Of a stretch of DNA of 64,000 nt, positions 49,403 through 59,894 are shown one piece after another. The position numbers and the translations under genes are program-made. Within the stretch, counting starts at the first letter, position 1. The number at the start of each line of letters is the position of its first letter. The notes below the pieces were generated by a model. The model saw nothing but the letters and a program-made list of their open reading frames with translations, was not told the DNA's origin and searched no databases. The DNA is from Ceratothoa steindachneri (Eukaryota; Arthropoda; Malacostraca; Isopoda; Cymothoidae): assembly GCA_963969495.1 (NCBI GenBank), contig OZ018324.1, positions 159,124,758 to 159,188,757 on the forward strand. The letters are read 5' to 3'.

Positions 49403-50114
49403 CTACACATCGAATCCTTATTGCAACATAAGCTGCTGTTACTGACCTGTATCTCCCTGAAGATAAAATTATCCCGAGCACCACATTCATTTACACCATT
49501 TCGAACCAAAAACTTGGTTAGAAGCAAACATAGTATTATTATAGAGCATTCTTTATCTGATAAAAGGCAACCTATCAGAATCTACTTAACTGGAGATGTA
49601 AAATAGGCTGCTTACGTTAAATTCTAAAGACCCTGTTACACAAATTCGTATGTAAATTTCACAATTGTGAGTGGAATATCAATGAAGAGTGTAGATAATA
49701 TTTTCATGACGAGAATATGCGGGTGGTGATATCTATGGTTGCCCATTTAGCGTCTTCTAGTAGTAATCATTGCTCACCTTTGTAATTTAAACCTTATAAT
49801 ATGAATCGTATCGCTATTTATATAAACGGAAATGAAGATGAAAGGCCATTTAAATTTGACTACTCGGGCAAAGCAGCTCGCTTTGCTTCGGGGGAGTTTT
49901 GCTTGATATATAAGGATGTAGGATGTATTGGAGGTGGGCAGAGTATTGGACTTACGTATGAACAATTTCTCCAAATTAAAAATACCTATTGGATTTACCA
50001 AAATCAGGACAGGAATACTACTTTCCTTAGTGAATGTTTCAAACCTTTACAACAGGGTACATTATTAATATAGTCATAGTTTAGATCTCCATTAATAGCG
50101 ATAGTCTTCTTGTT
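49276..50114. other. Inter-element sequence with a 90-codon plus frame
   Basis: A short (TA) run lies at 49,371-49,397. 49,801-50,073 on the plus strand is an ATG-to-stop frame with a protein-like composition (CLIYKDVGCIGGG, then SIGLTYEQFLQIKNTYW). It faintly recalls PC4-type single-strand DNA-binding folds, but this is not secure. The rest is unassigned. Confidence 0.35.
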
Positions 50115-50453
50115 CAGAGGTGGGACTAAATACATTTAAAGTATTTAAATACTAAATATTAAATACATGAGAAAAATGTATTTAGATACATTTTTAAATA
50201 CATTTGAAATACATTATATATAATGACAATCGATAAGGACCATTGGTATTATAACAAAAAAATATCCATTAAAATGAAATTGTATATTATAATTACTAAT
50301 GTAGGGTTTTATGACAATTGGACTTAGGTACTAAAAAACAAATAGAAAGTTCCCTAAAATGAAATTTCAGTTAGCTATTTATATCAGCATTTCATTTAAG
50401 TAATATCAGTTGTTGACGACGGAAGGTTGATGTTGTATTTAATAAATAAGTTT

Positions 50454-52195
50454 TTATGTTTTATATCTATCTAATCTTTGAAGTATTTTATTTGAATCCA
50501 GAAGGTAACTGAACAATTCTAAATCTGCGGTTGATCGTGTTTGAGTGGGTTTTGTAAATCCAAAATAATCGTCACTGTCCGATACACCACTGGATGATTC
50601 AGCTTCGGGTCCCTCTGATAAATTCTCAATCACTTGAATCATAATATTTTTAACAGAGTCTTGGTGGCGTGAACTGTTCAATGAAATACTGATATCTAAC
50701 TAGCAGAGTTTGAAGAATGGCTGGCTTGTTGATGCAATAATGGCATCTGTAAAGCTGGGGCTTCATTTGCCAAGGTCAAACATGATTGGTAGCGCTTTAC
50801 AAAGCCTGTAGTGACTGCACCTAGAAGAGGTTCACAAAATTTCAGAGAACGTGACTGAAAGCTCTTCAGCTTTTTCTCTACAGTGAGCAAGGTAAGGAGC
50901 AATCCTCTATAAAAAACAGTTTTGTTCTCCTTGTAGGCGACTAATTGCCACTGTAATAGGAGCCATAACTTAGACATACTCCCTAAACAATTCAATTTCA
51001 TGACTTCTGAACACTGGAAGTTCAAGGGACGTCATGAGTTGATGTAATTTGTCCTTGTGTTTTAAAAGTAATGATTATGCATTAAACAGAGAGTTCCACC
51101 TTGTAATGCAAGCCACCTTTAAAGAGCAGCTTATAACAGTTTTGATAATCTCTGCTGATTTTAGACGACCGACTTTGTTCCATAATGCTGAGTATTTCCT
51201 TATCGCAGCATGATTGATATTTGTAAAAGAAGATATTTCCAGTGCCTGGTTTGTATCGGTTGTGGCGATGAGACTGAGTGTATGTGAAGCACAGCGCACA
51301 TGCTTAGGTAGGCTGAAGATGCATGGGTCAGAGAAAAGGTTTGCTTCCTGATCTGAGGCACTTCTCATTAAGAAACTATCCTCCACCTCGTGTTCACCCT
51401 GATCTTCTTCACCTACCTGGATTCGATCTTCTGAATATGTGCACACATTTGTAGCAGTGACTGCAAATTCCTTAAACGCCTTAACAAAAGTCGAGCCGTT
51501 ATCAGTGACGGTGCTCGTGATTTTATGCAGGGGGATATTGTATTCATTGATAATATTTTCCATATGTTCAGCAATCTTGATGTAGTTATGTTCTCCTCTG
51601 AAGCGACAGCAGTAACTGCAAATTCCTTAAAGGCTTTAACAAAATTAGAGCCGTTATCAGTGATTGTGCTCGTGATTTTATGCAGGGGGATATCGTATTT
51701 ATTGATGATATTCTCCATGTGTTCAGCAATCTTGATGTAGTTTTGTTCTACTTTGAAGCGACAGCATGCCAATGCTCCACTGTAACGAAGAAGAGCAGCT
51801 TCTTCAAGCAATGAAATAACAGTCCAATGTTTGACTCATAAATGTTTCCATAAATTTTAAATATAAATATAGTCAAGATAAATTCCACCAACAAATAGGT
51901 TTGCTTTCAGCCAAAAGCTGATAACTCCCTAACTGTAATGTAAAGACATTTTCAATTTTATATTTTATCAAGAGCAAAACCTTAACATACTTAATGAACT
52001 GTAACGCCCAAAACACCACGTTAACGAGTTGACCAAATATCTGCAGTAAGACATAAGTCAGAGGTGATGTCTAGTTTATTTTTAAGTAGAGCTATTGTCA
52101 CTTTCTCTTCTTCTATAAGATTTCGGCCTAGCGTCCGCTTCGAAATGACGTAAACTGAAGAATTTAGACCTGCAGTAGGCTGGTAGTGGAATGTG
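50454..52195 (-). pseudogene. hAT (ZBED-type) transposase
   Basis: Order on the minus strand: VYVISKRTLGRNLIEEEKV (about 52,155), SDLCLTADIWSTR at about 52,060 with the first catalytic Asp, RYSGALACCRFKVEQNYIKI (about 51,780), ITSTITDNGSNFVKAFKEFA with the second Asp (about 51,680), RCASHTLSLIATTD (51,300), KVACITRWNSLFNA (51,080), a block with PLLGAVTTGFVKRYQS, and a C-terminal acidic segment (ENLSEGPEAESSSG) near 50,620. The terminal dimerisation domain is short or lost at 50,454. Stops, frameshifts and an internal duplication break it. The N-terminus is displaced to 52,984-53,106 by a nested mariner. Confidence 0.85.
51462..51771 (-). repeat. 155-bp tandem duplication inside the hAT transposase
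   Basis: TGCAAATTCCTTAAA begins at 51,462 and again at 51,617. The two units are alike over about 150 bases and duplicate the second catalytic Asp region (TDNGS and TDNGS). The copies differ at about a dozen positions, so the duplication is not recent. Confidence 0.9.
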
Positions 52196-52204
52196 TGATT
52201 ATTG

Positions 52205-52953
52205 TGAGTGAAATTGATTTTCACAGTGAAATGAGGATATATGGAAGGCAAGAATGCAAAAGAGATCCATGAACGCATGGTTGCAGTGTATACCGACACC
52301 GCCCCTTCCTATGCAACCATTGCTCGCTGGAATAGGGAGTTCCGCCATGGGTTGAGTCCCTTGAAGATGACCCCGTCCAGGACGCCCGCCAGACGTGACC
52401 AACGAGGACAATGTAGCCCATGTGGAGAGGATGATCCTCGAAAATCGACGAGGGAAGGTCGAAGAAATCGAGGCAGAACTTGGGATATCACATGGAAGTG
52501 TTATGAACATCATCCACGACAATTTGGCCATAACCAAGGTCTCTGCCCATTGGGTCCCAAGAAACCTCACGCCCCATGATCAAATTCAACGTCGTCAAAG
52601 TCCACAAGGCCAGAGTTGCACAAGCTGCCCTGCGCGAGTGTGGATTCGAGGAGCTCAACCATCTTCCCCTACAGTCCAGATCTGACCCCTAGCAACTACT
52701 TTTTATTCCGCCAGCTCAAGGCTGCACTGCGTGGACGCTGGTTTGGGGACGATAAAGATGCCCAGCTCGCCATCCAGGAGTGGATTAAACAGCAGTCGGG
52801 AGATTTCTGGTTGTCGGCAATTCAAAGCCTCAGGGACAAGTTGCGCAAGTGCATTGCAGTCGTGGGTAGTTATATTGAAAAATAATAAAACACTTTTCCT
52901 CATATCTCGTTTCCTTATATCCGAATTGCAAAACTTATTGACCGCCCCTCGTA
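52205..52953 (+). mobile_element. mariner (irritans-type) nested in the hAT element
   Basis: The transposase starts near 52,241: EGKNAKEIHERMVAVYTDTA, SYATIARWNREFRHG (HTH), then after a frameshift VERMILENRRGKVEEI and SHGSVMNIIHDNLAITKVSA, ending NLTPHDQ at about 52,580. Immediately after, VHKARVAQAALREC-type sequence resumes in another frame, so the central catalytic part with the first Asp is deleted. YSPDLTPSNYFLFRQLKAAL at about 52,680 carries the last Asp region, and the end is SYIEK-stop at 52,885. The 3' terminal repeat (52,931-52,953, TTGACCGCCCCTCGTA) is intact; the 5' terminus is lost. It interrupts the hAT N-terminal coding sequence. Confidence 0.85.
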
Positions 52954-52983
52954 CACACTTCACTTTTATTCCGTCGAAATATT

Positions 52984-53106
52984 TTACTCAAGGAATTTAC
53001 CATCTAGTAAAGGATGACTATAATTACATGAATCTTTATTTTCCTCATCTTTATTATTGTCTAATCTATCTATTTTACACTCTTTAGAAGAAGCTGAAGT
53101 TGCCAT
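52984..53106 (-). pseudogene. hAT transposase N-terminus, displaced exon piece
   Basis: ATG to stop, 40 codons on the minus strand (MATSASSKECKIDRLDNN onwards). It sits between the hAT right end and the nested mariner and is the likely start of the hAT transposase. No BED zinc finger remains visible. Confidence 0.5.
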
Positions 53107-53574
53107 GCAGCATTTGAAATAACGTTGAGCGCTCTCACTATACAACCGAACACAACTGTGACCATCTGTTAACTAAATTTAAACTGATGCAAGCAATCTT
53201 CCCTCACTGACTCACACAGTCAACTGTTTGTGTCATACAAGTTGCCACAAGCTAAAACATGCATTACACGTTCTTAACAGCTATATAAACCTATTATCAG
53301 TAAAGTTTTTCCAAAAAGTATTTAAATAAATTTTATTTAAATACTTTCAAAAGTATTTAAATACATGATTTAAAATGTATTTACAATCAAATTTTAAATA
53401 CATAAATGTATTTAGATACTGCCCACCTCTTCCTTTGTTACATATGGAAAGGTTCTGTCTAGTAGTGAGAAAGATAAGTTTAGGAACGTATTGGTTTATT
53501 CTTAAAAAAATCAAACAAATATTATAAATTTATATTTATAGATTCATTTAAACGTTTATTTATTTATAGATTTA

Positions 53575-54055
53575 TACAGGGTGTACGACTAGTTAGTGTG
53601 GAGTAGCCTAGTCATTCTTATGTCTCGCTTGAAAGTGCACAGTGACCCATAAAATGACTTTCACGTGAATAGCAACGTACTCATTTACTTTATAATTACA
53701 ACTTCGGCCTAAACGCTGCCCAATCACAACATCGTCTCAACCAAACATATGGAGAAGACGCAATAAGTTGTCGCACAGCTTACGGTTAGTTTAAGAATTT
53801 TCAGCGTGGCCAATTCGATATCCAAGATCAGCCAAAAATTGGTTGACCCTCAGTTATTGACAACGATGGTGAACTGACAACTGCATTTGAAGACTTCTCT
53901 GATAGCAAACCATTTGAATTTTACATCAAAGGCATCCATGATATATCACATCGTTGGAAGCGGGTACTCTAAAATATCGGCAATTACATTGTTCATTGAT
54001 ATGTTTTTTCTGTGTTGTTTCATTATAAATCATTGCCAATAACAGTTGCAAGAGA
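53575..54055 (+). mobile_element. Internally deleted mariner derivative
   Basis: A left HTH remnant (NFQRGQFDIQDQPKIG at about 53,795, then SVIDNDGELT) is followed within 20 codons by the transposase C-terminus (EFYIKGIHDISHRWKRVL at about 53,915, then NIGNYIVH-stop). The entire catalytic centre is missing. ACAGGGTGTACGACTAG near 53,576 may be the 5' end. It is a non-autonomous, mobilisation-competent-looking shape, now decayed. Confidence 0.65.
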
Positions 54056-54082
54056 ATTTTGTTTCCAACATCTTAGTTTATA

Positions 54083-54289
54083 ATGGATGTTTTGCGAGAG
54101 ACAGTGATATACATATGTCTGCCTGTAATAATTTCAGCAGCTTATATGATTAATGTGGACAGCAGCCACAGACCTAGGCGGCATTGGATAGCTGCACTTT
54201 TTACTCTGGGAATTTGTTTGTATTTATTTTATTTGGCTACGATGGGTATTGGGGCAACTAAGGTGGGATTGTGTTTGGATCTATTATGA
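54083..54289 (+). CDS. Small hydrophobic open frame, unrecognised
   Basis: 68 codons from ATG, with two predicted membrane segments (VIYICLPVIISAAYMI at about residues 8-23 and ALFTLGICLYLFYLATMGIG at about 38-57) separated by a basic loop (HRPRRHW). It is intact but short and lies between a mariner derivative and CRE/CCAAT-like modules. It could be a chance frame. No family is recognised. Confidence 0.3.
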   Translation: MDVLRETVIYICLPVIISAAYMINVDSSHRPRRHWIAALFTLGICLYLFYLATMGIGATKVGLCLDLL

Positions 54290-54475
54290 CGTCAAACCAA
54301 TCAGCGACTCGGCATTAGTGTCACAAACTGGCGGACTCGGTTGGGGAGAGTACAACTTAGGTAAGTTGGTGGGTGGATCCTTTATGAAGTCAAACCAATC
54401 AGCGAAATCATTCCTTAAAAGTTCACTGTCCTAACCAATCAGCGACTCAGCATTAGTGTGGCAGAATAGCAGACT
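54275..54475 (+). repeat. CRE/CCAAT-like modules, second locus
   Basis: ATTATGACGTCAAACCAATC at about 54,284 and TTTATGAAGTCAAACCAATC at about 54,381 repeat the core seen at 4464-4580. CAATCAGCGACTC(G/A)GCATTA recurs at about 54,298 and 54,436. Confidence 0.65.
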
Positions 54476-54494
54476 CGGGATTTGTGCTACAATA

Positions 54495-56290
54495 CTACTT
54501 TACAACCGTGAATCCTCTGAGCCAACTTTCACCAGAGACTGTAAAGGAAGAGATAGACGTTAAAATATGAATACAATTGATGGAGCTTTTTTTATTATTA
54601 TTAATATTTATTGATCTGAAAAGGTTTCCACGTTTATTTCTGATGTGGTCCATTTGTATGTTGATCCCTTTAGAGTCATCCACCCTCTTCACATATGCCA
54701 TTTTCTCCTCTCCATCCACTCTTCGTGGAAATCCAAAAGCCTCTATTTTTTCTTCCAGAAATGTTTTGATGTACTCTGCGAACAACCCATCCCTCTTTTC
54801 AAATTCTTAAAACTTGTAAATTTTCTTGATTTCATAAATCTTTTCCAGTGCAAGTTTCAGTTCTGGAGTTGTGTAAACCTCGCAAAAGATTCGTTGCTTT
54901 TCCGAATTATCGCACTTACGTGAGTTTTGTTGGCCGCATGTGGCACAAAGTGTGAAAGTAAATTTAATATCTATGGAGTCAAGGAGAACTGGACTATACA
55001 GATCACGAGGGTGAACATCTATTTTCACGATACGGAAATATACCTTATTCACAACGTAGGTTAATTCTTGAATAGACGAAATTTATTGCACATATACGCT
55101 ACGGGAAGGGGATCTTATGATATATGGGTTATTTTTTATGCAGTAGGGATATAAGGAGCAAAAACCGACGTGATGTATTTTCACGTCTTCTGTTAGCAGA
55201 TATTATAATATAAATGTGTTACATCTTCCGCCGAAAAGCGCAATCTCCAAATCCAACACAACATTCACTACATCAGCAAAGATTCTATTAACTAGCTCAC
55301 GTCGTCCTGGAATGGTTTGCATCATGGTTTCAAATTCACTCTCCCAGAGACTAGTAACCTCATACTTGCTACTGAGAATTCTCTCACTCTATTGTCAACT
55401 TACGGTTATGTTTCTGACACTCATGCCAGTAGCTACCGTGAAAGAAAAATACGGCTTCCCTACTATTGGCGAAAACACATCGGGGAAAAAATACTTTCCC
55501 CCTAAAGGATAGGCTTTTCTCCCCCTTATCTCTTGCATGGAAAATCGGGATTCCTCTGAAGTGTACTTAAAACATAAGCCATCCTTTAACATTATACGAT
55601 AAAGATTTTGTGTTTTTGCTATCAATAATTGCGATCGATTTTTTTGCAAGAAGATATCCTTATAGACCTTGTAATATAGTGAAGCTATTGTAAAGCAAGA
55701 TTGCATGGGATCAATGGTAAATCATCGATAAAGGAACACCTCAACTTCTCAAAACCTAAACGAAGAATGGAAATATCTTAATGCACTCTATAGAAATGTT
55801 GCAGTCCTCTTCCTGTAACTTAGCGCAGGAATTACTGTCAAGGTATATTTTTTCCTCATTGTTCACTTTCTCACAAAGTATCTTTTTCAGACATCCTACC
55901 GACATAATTCAATGCTTACTCAGAAAGGAAATCTTAAGGAAAATAACTTTTTTTCCTATTTCGGAGATTCCCATTGTTTGGGATAGTTTTTCCAGTGATG
56001 AGGACCTGAATAAATGTGTACCGTTGAAGATTATGTCTTGAACGAGCTCTGTCTTAAAGGGATCTCGTTTACGCTTCATTGGATTCCAACTGAAGGAATT
56101 AGGATTGAAATAGTGAATTGTACACCGAAATTTGCATTATTATGTGCAATCACATTCGTTTTCACATTTTTCATCAGTCCCCTTATTCGTATGAGCTCTT
56201 TGATAAATGGTTTACAAAGAGACTTATTTGATGAAGGCCTCAAATCTAATTTGAAAGTAAAAAAATACATTTTAATGGTACATTTGATGT
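54495..56290 (-). pseudogene. polB: Polinton polB, N-terminal and central part
   Basis: On the minus strand the exonuclease region shows VIAHNNANFGVQF at about 56,140, with Gly-Val where the family has an acidic residue. A PKQW/KTIPN region (about 55,960) follows, then QSCFTIASLYYKVYKDIFLQ (55,700), FPDVFSPIVGKPYFSF, SSKYEVTSLWESEFETMMQT (about 55,370), ALFGGRCNTF and FCSLYPYC (palm motif A, about 55,170). DLYSPVLL and VYTTPELKLALEKIYEIKK follow at 55,000-54,830, then AEYIKTFLEEKIEAFGFP (54,775) and the splice-acceptor-like segment at about 54,530. Homology with the plus-strand copy stops at 54,495. Stops and frameshifts are fewer than in copy 1. Confidence 0.87.
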
Positions 56291-57400
56291 GTTTTATTTA
56301 AATCTGACATTATATTTTGTGCAAATGCATAGAATTCTGAAAGAAATGTACTAATTATACCAGACTGTTTATGTGGACAAGAAAAATGAGGTTAGATTTA
56401 AGTAAAACATCAAATGTACCATAATAATGTATTTTTTAAGTTATCTAGCTATCATATCCTTATTAAACAGAGAAAAACTTAGTCGTATTATGGGTATTAA
56501 TGTATCTTCCGAACGATCTGGTACAGGCAAGACAAATTCTTTTCCTAAACACATCAACTTCCAGTCGATCCACTACTTGTGAACCTATATCTAATTGCGT
56601 TTGACATAACAAAATAAATACGTTTTTCCTATGCATAATATTTGAGTTAATTTAGATTTTTTTATAAGTAAAGGGCAAAAATGAAAATGAAATAATACAT
56701 ATGCATTAAATATACTTGAAAGGTATATTCAGCTCATTAACTCAATAACATAAGACAGGTAAGTCACATGTTAAATCAAGTGTTAATTTCGAAATGTTAA
56801 CATAAACTCACACTTACTCCACCCAATACTTTTGCATTTTTGTTTTGTTCTTCACTGTTGTCCAGTGTAATTAAGTATGGAATGCGCATAAATTCGGTGC
56901 TCTCCAACCCCCAAATTCTAATGTAACATCAATACACGGAATCTAAGAAAGGGCGACAAAGAATTACAAGGCTTATAATCGCCACAACTGACTTTGCAAT
57001 CCATAAGAAGAAGAACTTGACCTAGAAAGCTTCAAATTTTTCGAGATACTTTCTTTGCAGCAACCCCCAAAATGTGTAGAAAAACTAAACAAAATTCCCC
57101 TTCATCTTTCTTGTCCCACACACATAATGAATAACTAGGGGGGAAAATCTCCCACAACTTGATAACAAAAGCAACACATTTAGAGAAGAAAAGACGAGCC
57201 AAAAATGATTGCCGCTGCAAAAGTACAAACGAGGAATCCACCCATGGTAATTTGATGGGTACAGTGGACGAGATCCCTCGACCAGATAATGAAATGCTGC
57301 AGAATGACTCTTGCTGGCAAGCCCGAAGGCAGAAGGAACAGGTGCTTGTTACGGAAGGGAAGGGGTAGGTTTGTGTTTTGGCATCATCAAGCGATCGTAT
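56291..57400. other. Polinton upstream flank and unrecognised sequence
   Basis: 56,300-56,600 may contain further diverged polB N-terminal sequence on the minus strand, but I cannot align it securely. The rest holds only small frames. Confidence 0.35.
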
Positions 57401-57404
57401 AATG

Positions 57405-57650
57405 CGTCATGAATACGAGTACACCCCCTCCCCTCCCTCTAGAGAGGGGCACTCGTATAGAGCACCGCAAGATGAGTGCATTAGTACTCGACTTCAGGGA
57501 TACGTGGATATGAGTACAACCAGATGACTACATAAGTAATCCACGTCAGGATTATGGGGATATGAGTACCCCGAGACGAGTAATTTACTACTCAACGTCA
57601 GAAGTGCGTGTATATGAGTACCATCAGATGATTACACTAGTAATCCTTCG
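57405..57650 (+). repeat. ~54-bp degenerate minisatellite, ~4 units
   Basis: ATATGAGTAC(A/C)(A/C)C recurs at about 57,508, 57,560 and 57,613, with CAGATGA(C/T)TACA and AGTAATCC following; a first, diverged unit starts near 57,412. Confidence 0.7.
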
Positions 57651-59890
57651 GAGAGAAGGAGGAGCTAAAGCCCAGTTAAGCTGTAGAGCTCACTGCAACA
57701 GCTATCGGGTGGGTGCGATTCGGTAGTAAAAAAACAAAAAAAATCCCTGATACCCGATCCCTGCATATGCGTGCCTCAAGGTATACTGTGTTGACCGTTA
57801 ATTAAAAGTATCCTGTTGTCGTTGATATCACTCAAAACTAAGAAGCGAAAGCTAAGGATAACTTTTCCGGTAGAAGTAGGAGTGGATGGATGATATATTG
57901 CTGCCGATCCACCACCGGGAATTAGGTCCAGCTGGGTATGCAATCTTTCAAATGTCAGCTGCAGCATGGTTACTCATCTTATATCTCACCTGAAACCCGC
58001 TTACATGGTTTCAAAACCGCATGATAGAGGGGTTCTGTGTGCAGAAAATCTTAAGGTGCGCATGAAGACAGTCGCATGGAGACCCAGCCAATATGAGCAC
58101 CTCAAATGGCATTGATATAAAACCGAAGAGGTATTTTTTAAGCAGAGTTCTAAAATCCAGTTTCAGAAGAAGCATGACGCCCACCTCTCCCAGACCGCTG
58201 AGGAAATCGGCACAACCAGGAATTTTAAGAGTAAAAACGAGAGAATTGTTCCTACTACATGCGTGTTAGAGAAAGTGTCGGGAAAGAGCCCCCACCCCAC
58301 TTCTCTTTGGATATTTTATTTTCTTCCCCCGGGTGTCTCTCGGTGATCGCAAAATTTCGAAGTGAAGCAGCGAACAGCGGCCTCTGCCGCAGACCTAATT
58401 AAAACTTCGTTTTCGACTTAATGAGGAGGACGCGGCGCGAAGGGCAAGATGGCGTGAGCGAATCTTGCACCACACTGTTTCAGGAAACCGTTTCGAATTA
58501 AGTTCCTCCCTCTCCTCTCCCCTCTCCCCCACCTCCGTGTAGATGTGTGTACGTTCATCCAATCGTGTAATTATGTAAGTTTGGGGTGATATGGGGGTAG
58601 GGGCATTTTTCGAAAGGAAGAAGTTCGTAAAAAGTCAGGAAGGAAGATAAACCGAAGGAAGATGAAGGAGGTGATTTATTGGATATCATTTGCTTCCACA
58701 CATCTCCCTGAGCCTCTAGCCTCGGAAGAGAGGGGGCATTGAGTTAAGAAAATAGAGCGCTTCTAGTCTATTACACTTATTTATTCTATTTAGTTAAAAA
58801 ATGAAAACCATCATGGGAATCTCTACCAGAAAGTATCAAAATGATCCTAGTGAAGTAGGGGGAGGGGGTATGTGGAAGGTACAAGATTAAAGAGGAGACT
58901 ACTAAGGGTACTAGGAACAGGTATGTCTCTCAACTCTCCTGACCCTGTTCCCGTATTAGGAAAAAGGGTGTACTCATGATGAGAGCACGCAGCTCTCCTT
59001 AATTTACCCCTTGCTCTATTAAGGAAGGAGTCTAGATACCCTTGTGGTCGTCACCCAATTATTTACCTGCAGGAAAATGAAATGTTTCTAAGTTTGTTCC
59101 TCTTCCTTGAGAACGACTTCATCAGGGTTTCTGAGACAGAGGGAAAAAAGACACCCATAAATCAGGAAGGTTAATTTAAGAAAATTTAGATGTGTAATCC
59201 CACGAGGGGATATTCTTCTAAAGACAAATTTAGGAGGGAAATAGGCAGAAGAAGAAATCGCATTATTATATTTATTATTATTATTATTTTATTTCTCTAA
59301 TTCATTCTGATTCCTTCATTCCACACGACCTATATGTTGGTAGGTCGACAGGTTACTCTGTTTTTATCAAAATGAAGATATTCCTTAACCAACGAGGGCG
59401 TCTTCTCCAGCAAATAGGCTTTAAACCCCCATCAGAAATAAGACACTGCATTGTAGTTTAATTTACTAATGGAAGTAATTAACTCAGTATAAAATAATGC
59501 CAGAGGCAAAGAAAGAATTGTCGGGTCAAGTAAAACATGTATTTATAGTCTAAAAATACAGAAAGAATAGTAAAAGTCTAAATAAAAAATTAAATAGTTT
59601 TTTAACAACTTGGGGCATTTCAGAATATTAATCACAGAAGATCGCCAAAATTTGCGAGAAATAGTCATAGTTTCAAACGAAGGAAGAAAAAGCAGTTAAA
59701 TATAATGTTATCAATCTTTAATAAGATAACTATGGCATGCGGCATCTGGGTTGGTGACACGTAAATGAAAATTTGATTTTATCAAAATTTCGAGTCTATC
59801 GTACGCCAGGCAGTCCAACCCCGAAATTTGCCCTTGGGGTGAACTCTACGATAGACAAACTAAAACAAAACCAAATATTCCAAAACTAGA
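57651..59890. other. No recognisable gene
   Basis: Unique sequence, GC-richer at 58,290-58,560. A short (ATT)n run lies at 59,262-59,290. Frames are short and unrecognised. Confidence 0.35.
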
Positions 59891-59894
59891 GCTT

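Larger units (their letters stand above)
50115..53430 (-). mobile_element. hAT element with terminal inverted repeats
   Basis: The left end CAGAGGTGGGACTAAATACA at 50,115 and the right end (53,403-53,430, outermost CCCACCTCT) are inverted copies, each followed inward by ATTTAAATAC-type subterminal repeats. These subterminal motifs occur many times at 50,130-50,215 and 53,305-53,415 and nowhere between. The size (3.3 kb), ZBED-like transposase on the minus strand and ends fit hAT. Flanks TTCTTGTT (left) and TCCTTTGTT (right) may be a diverged 8-bp target duplication. Confidence 0.8.
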
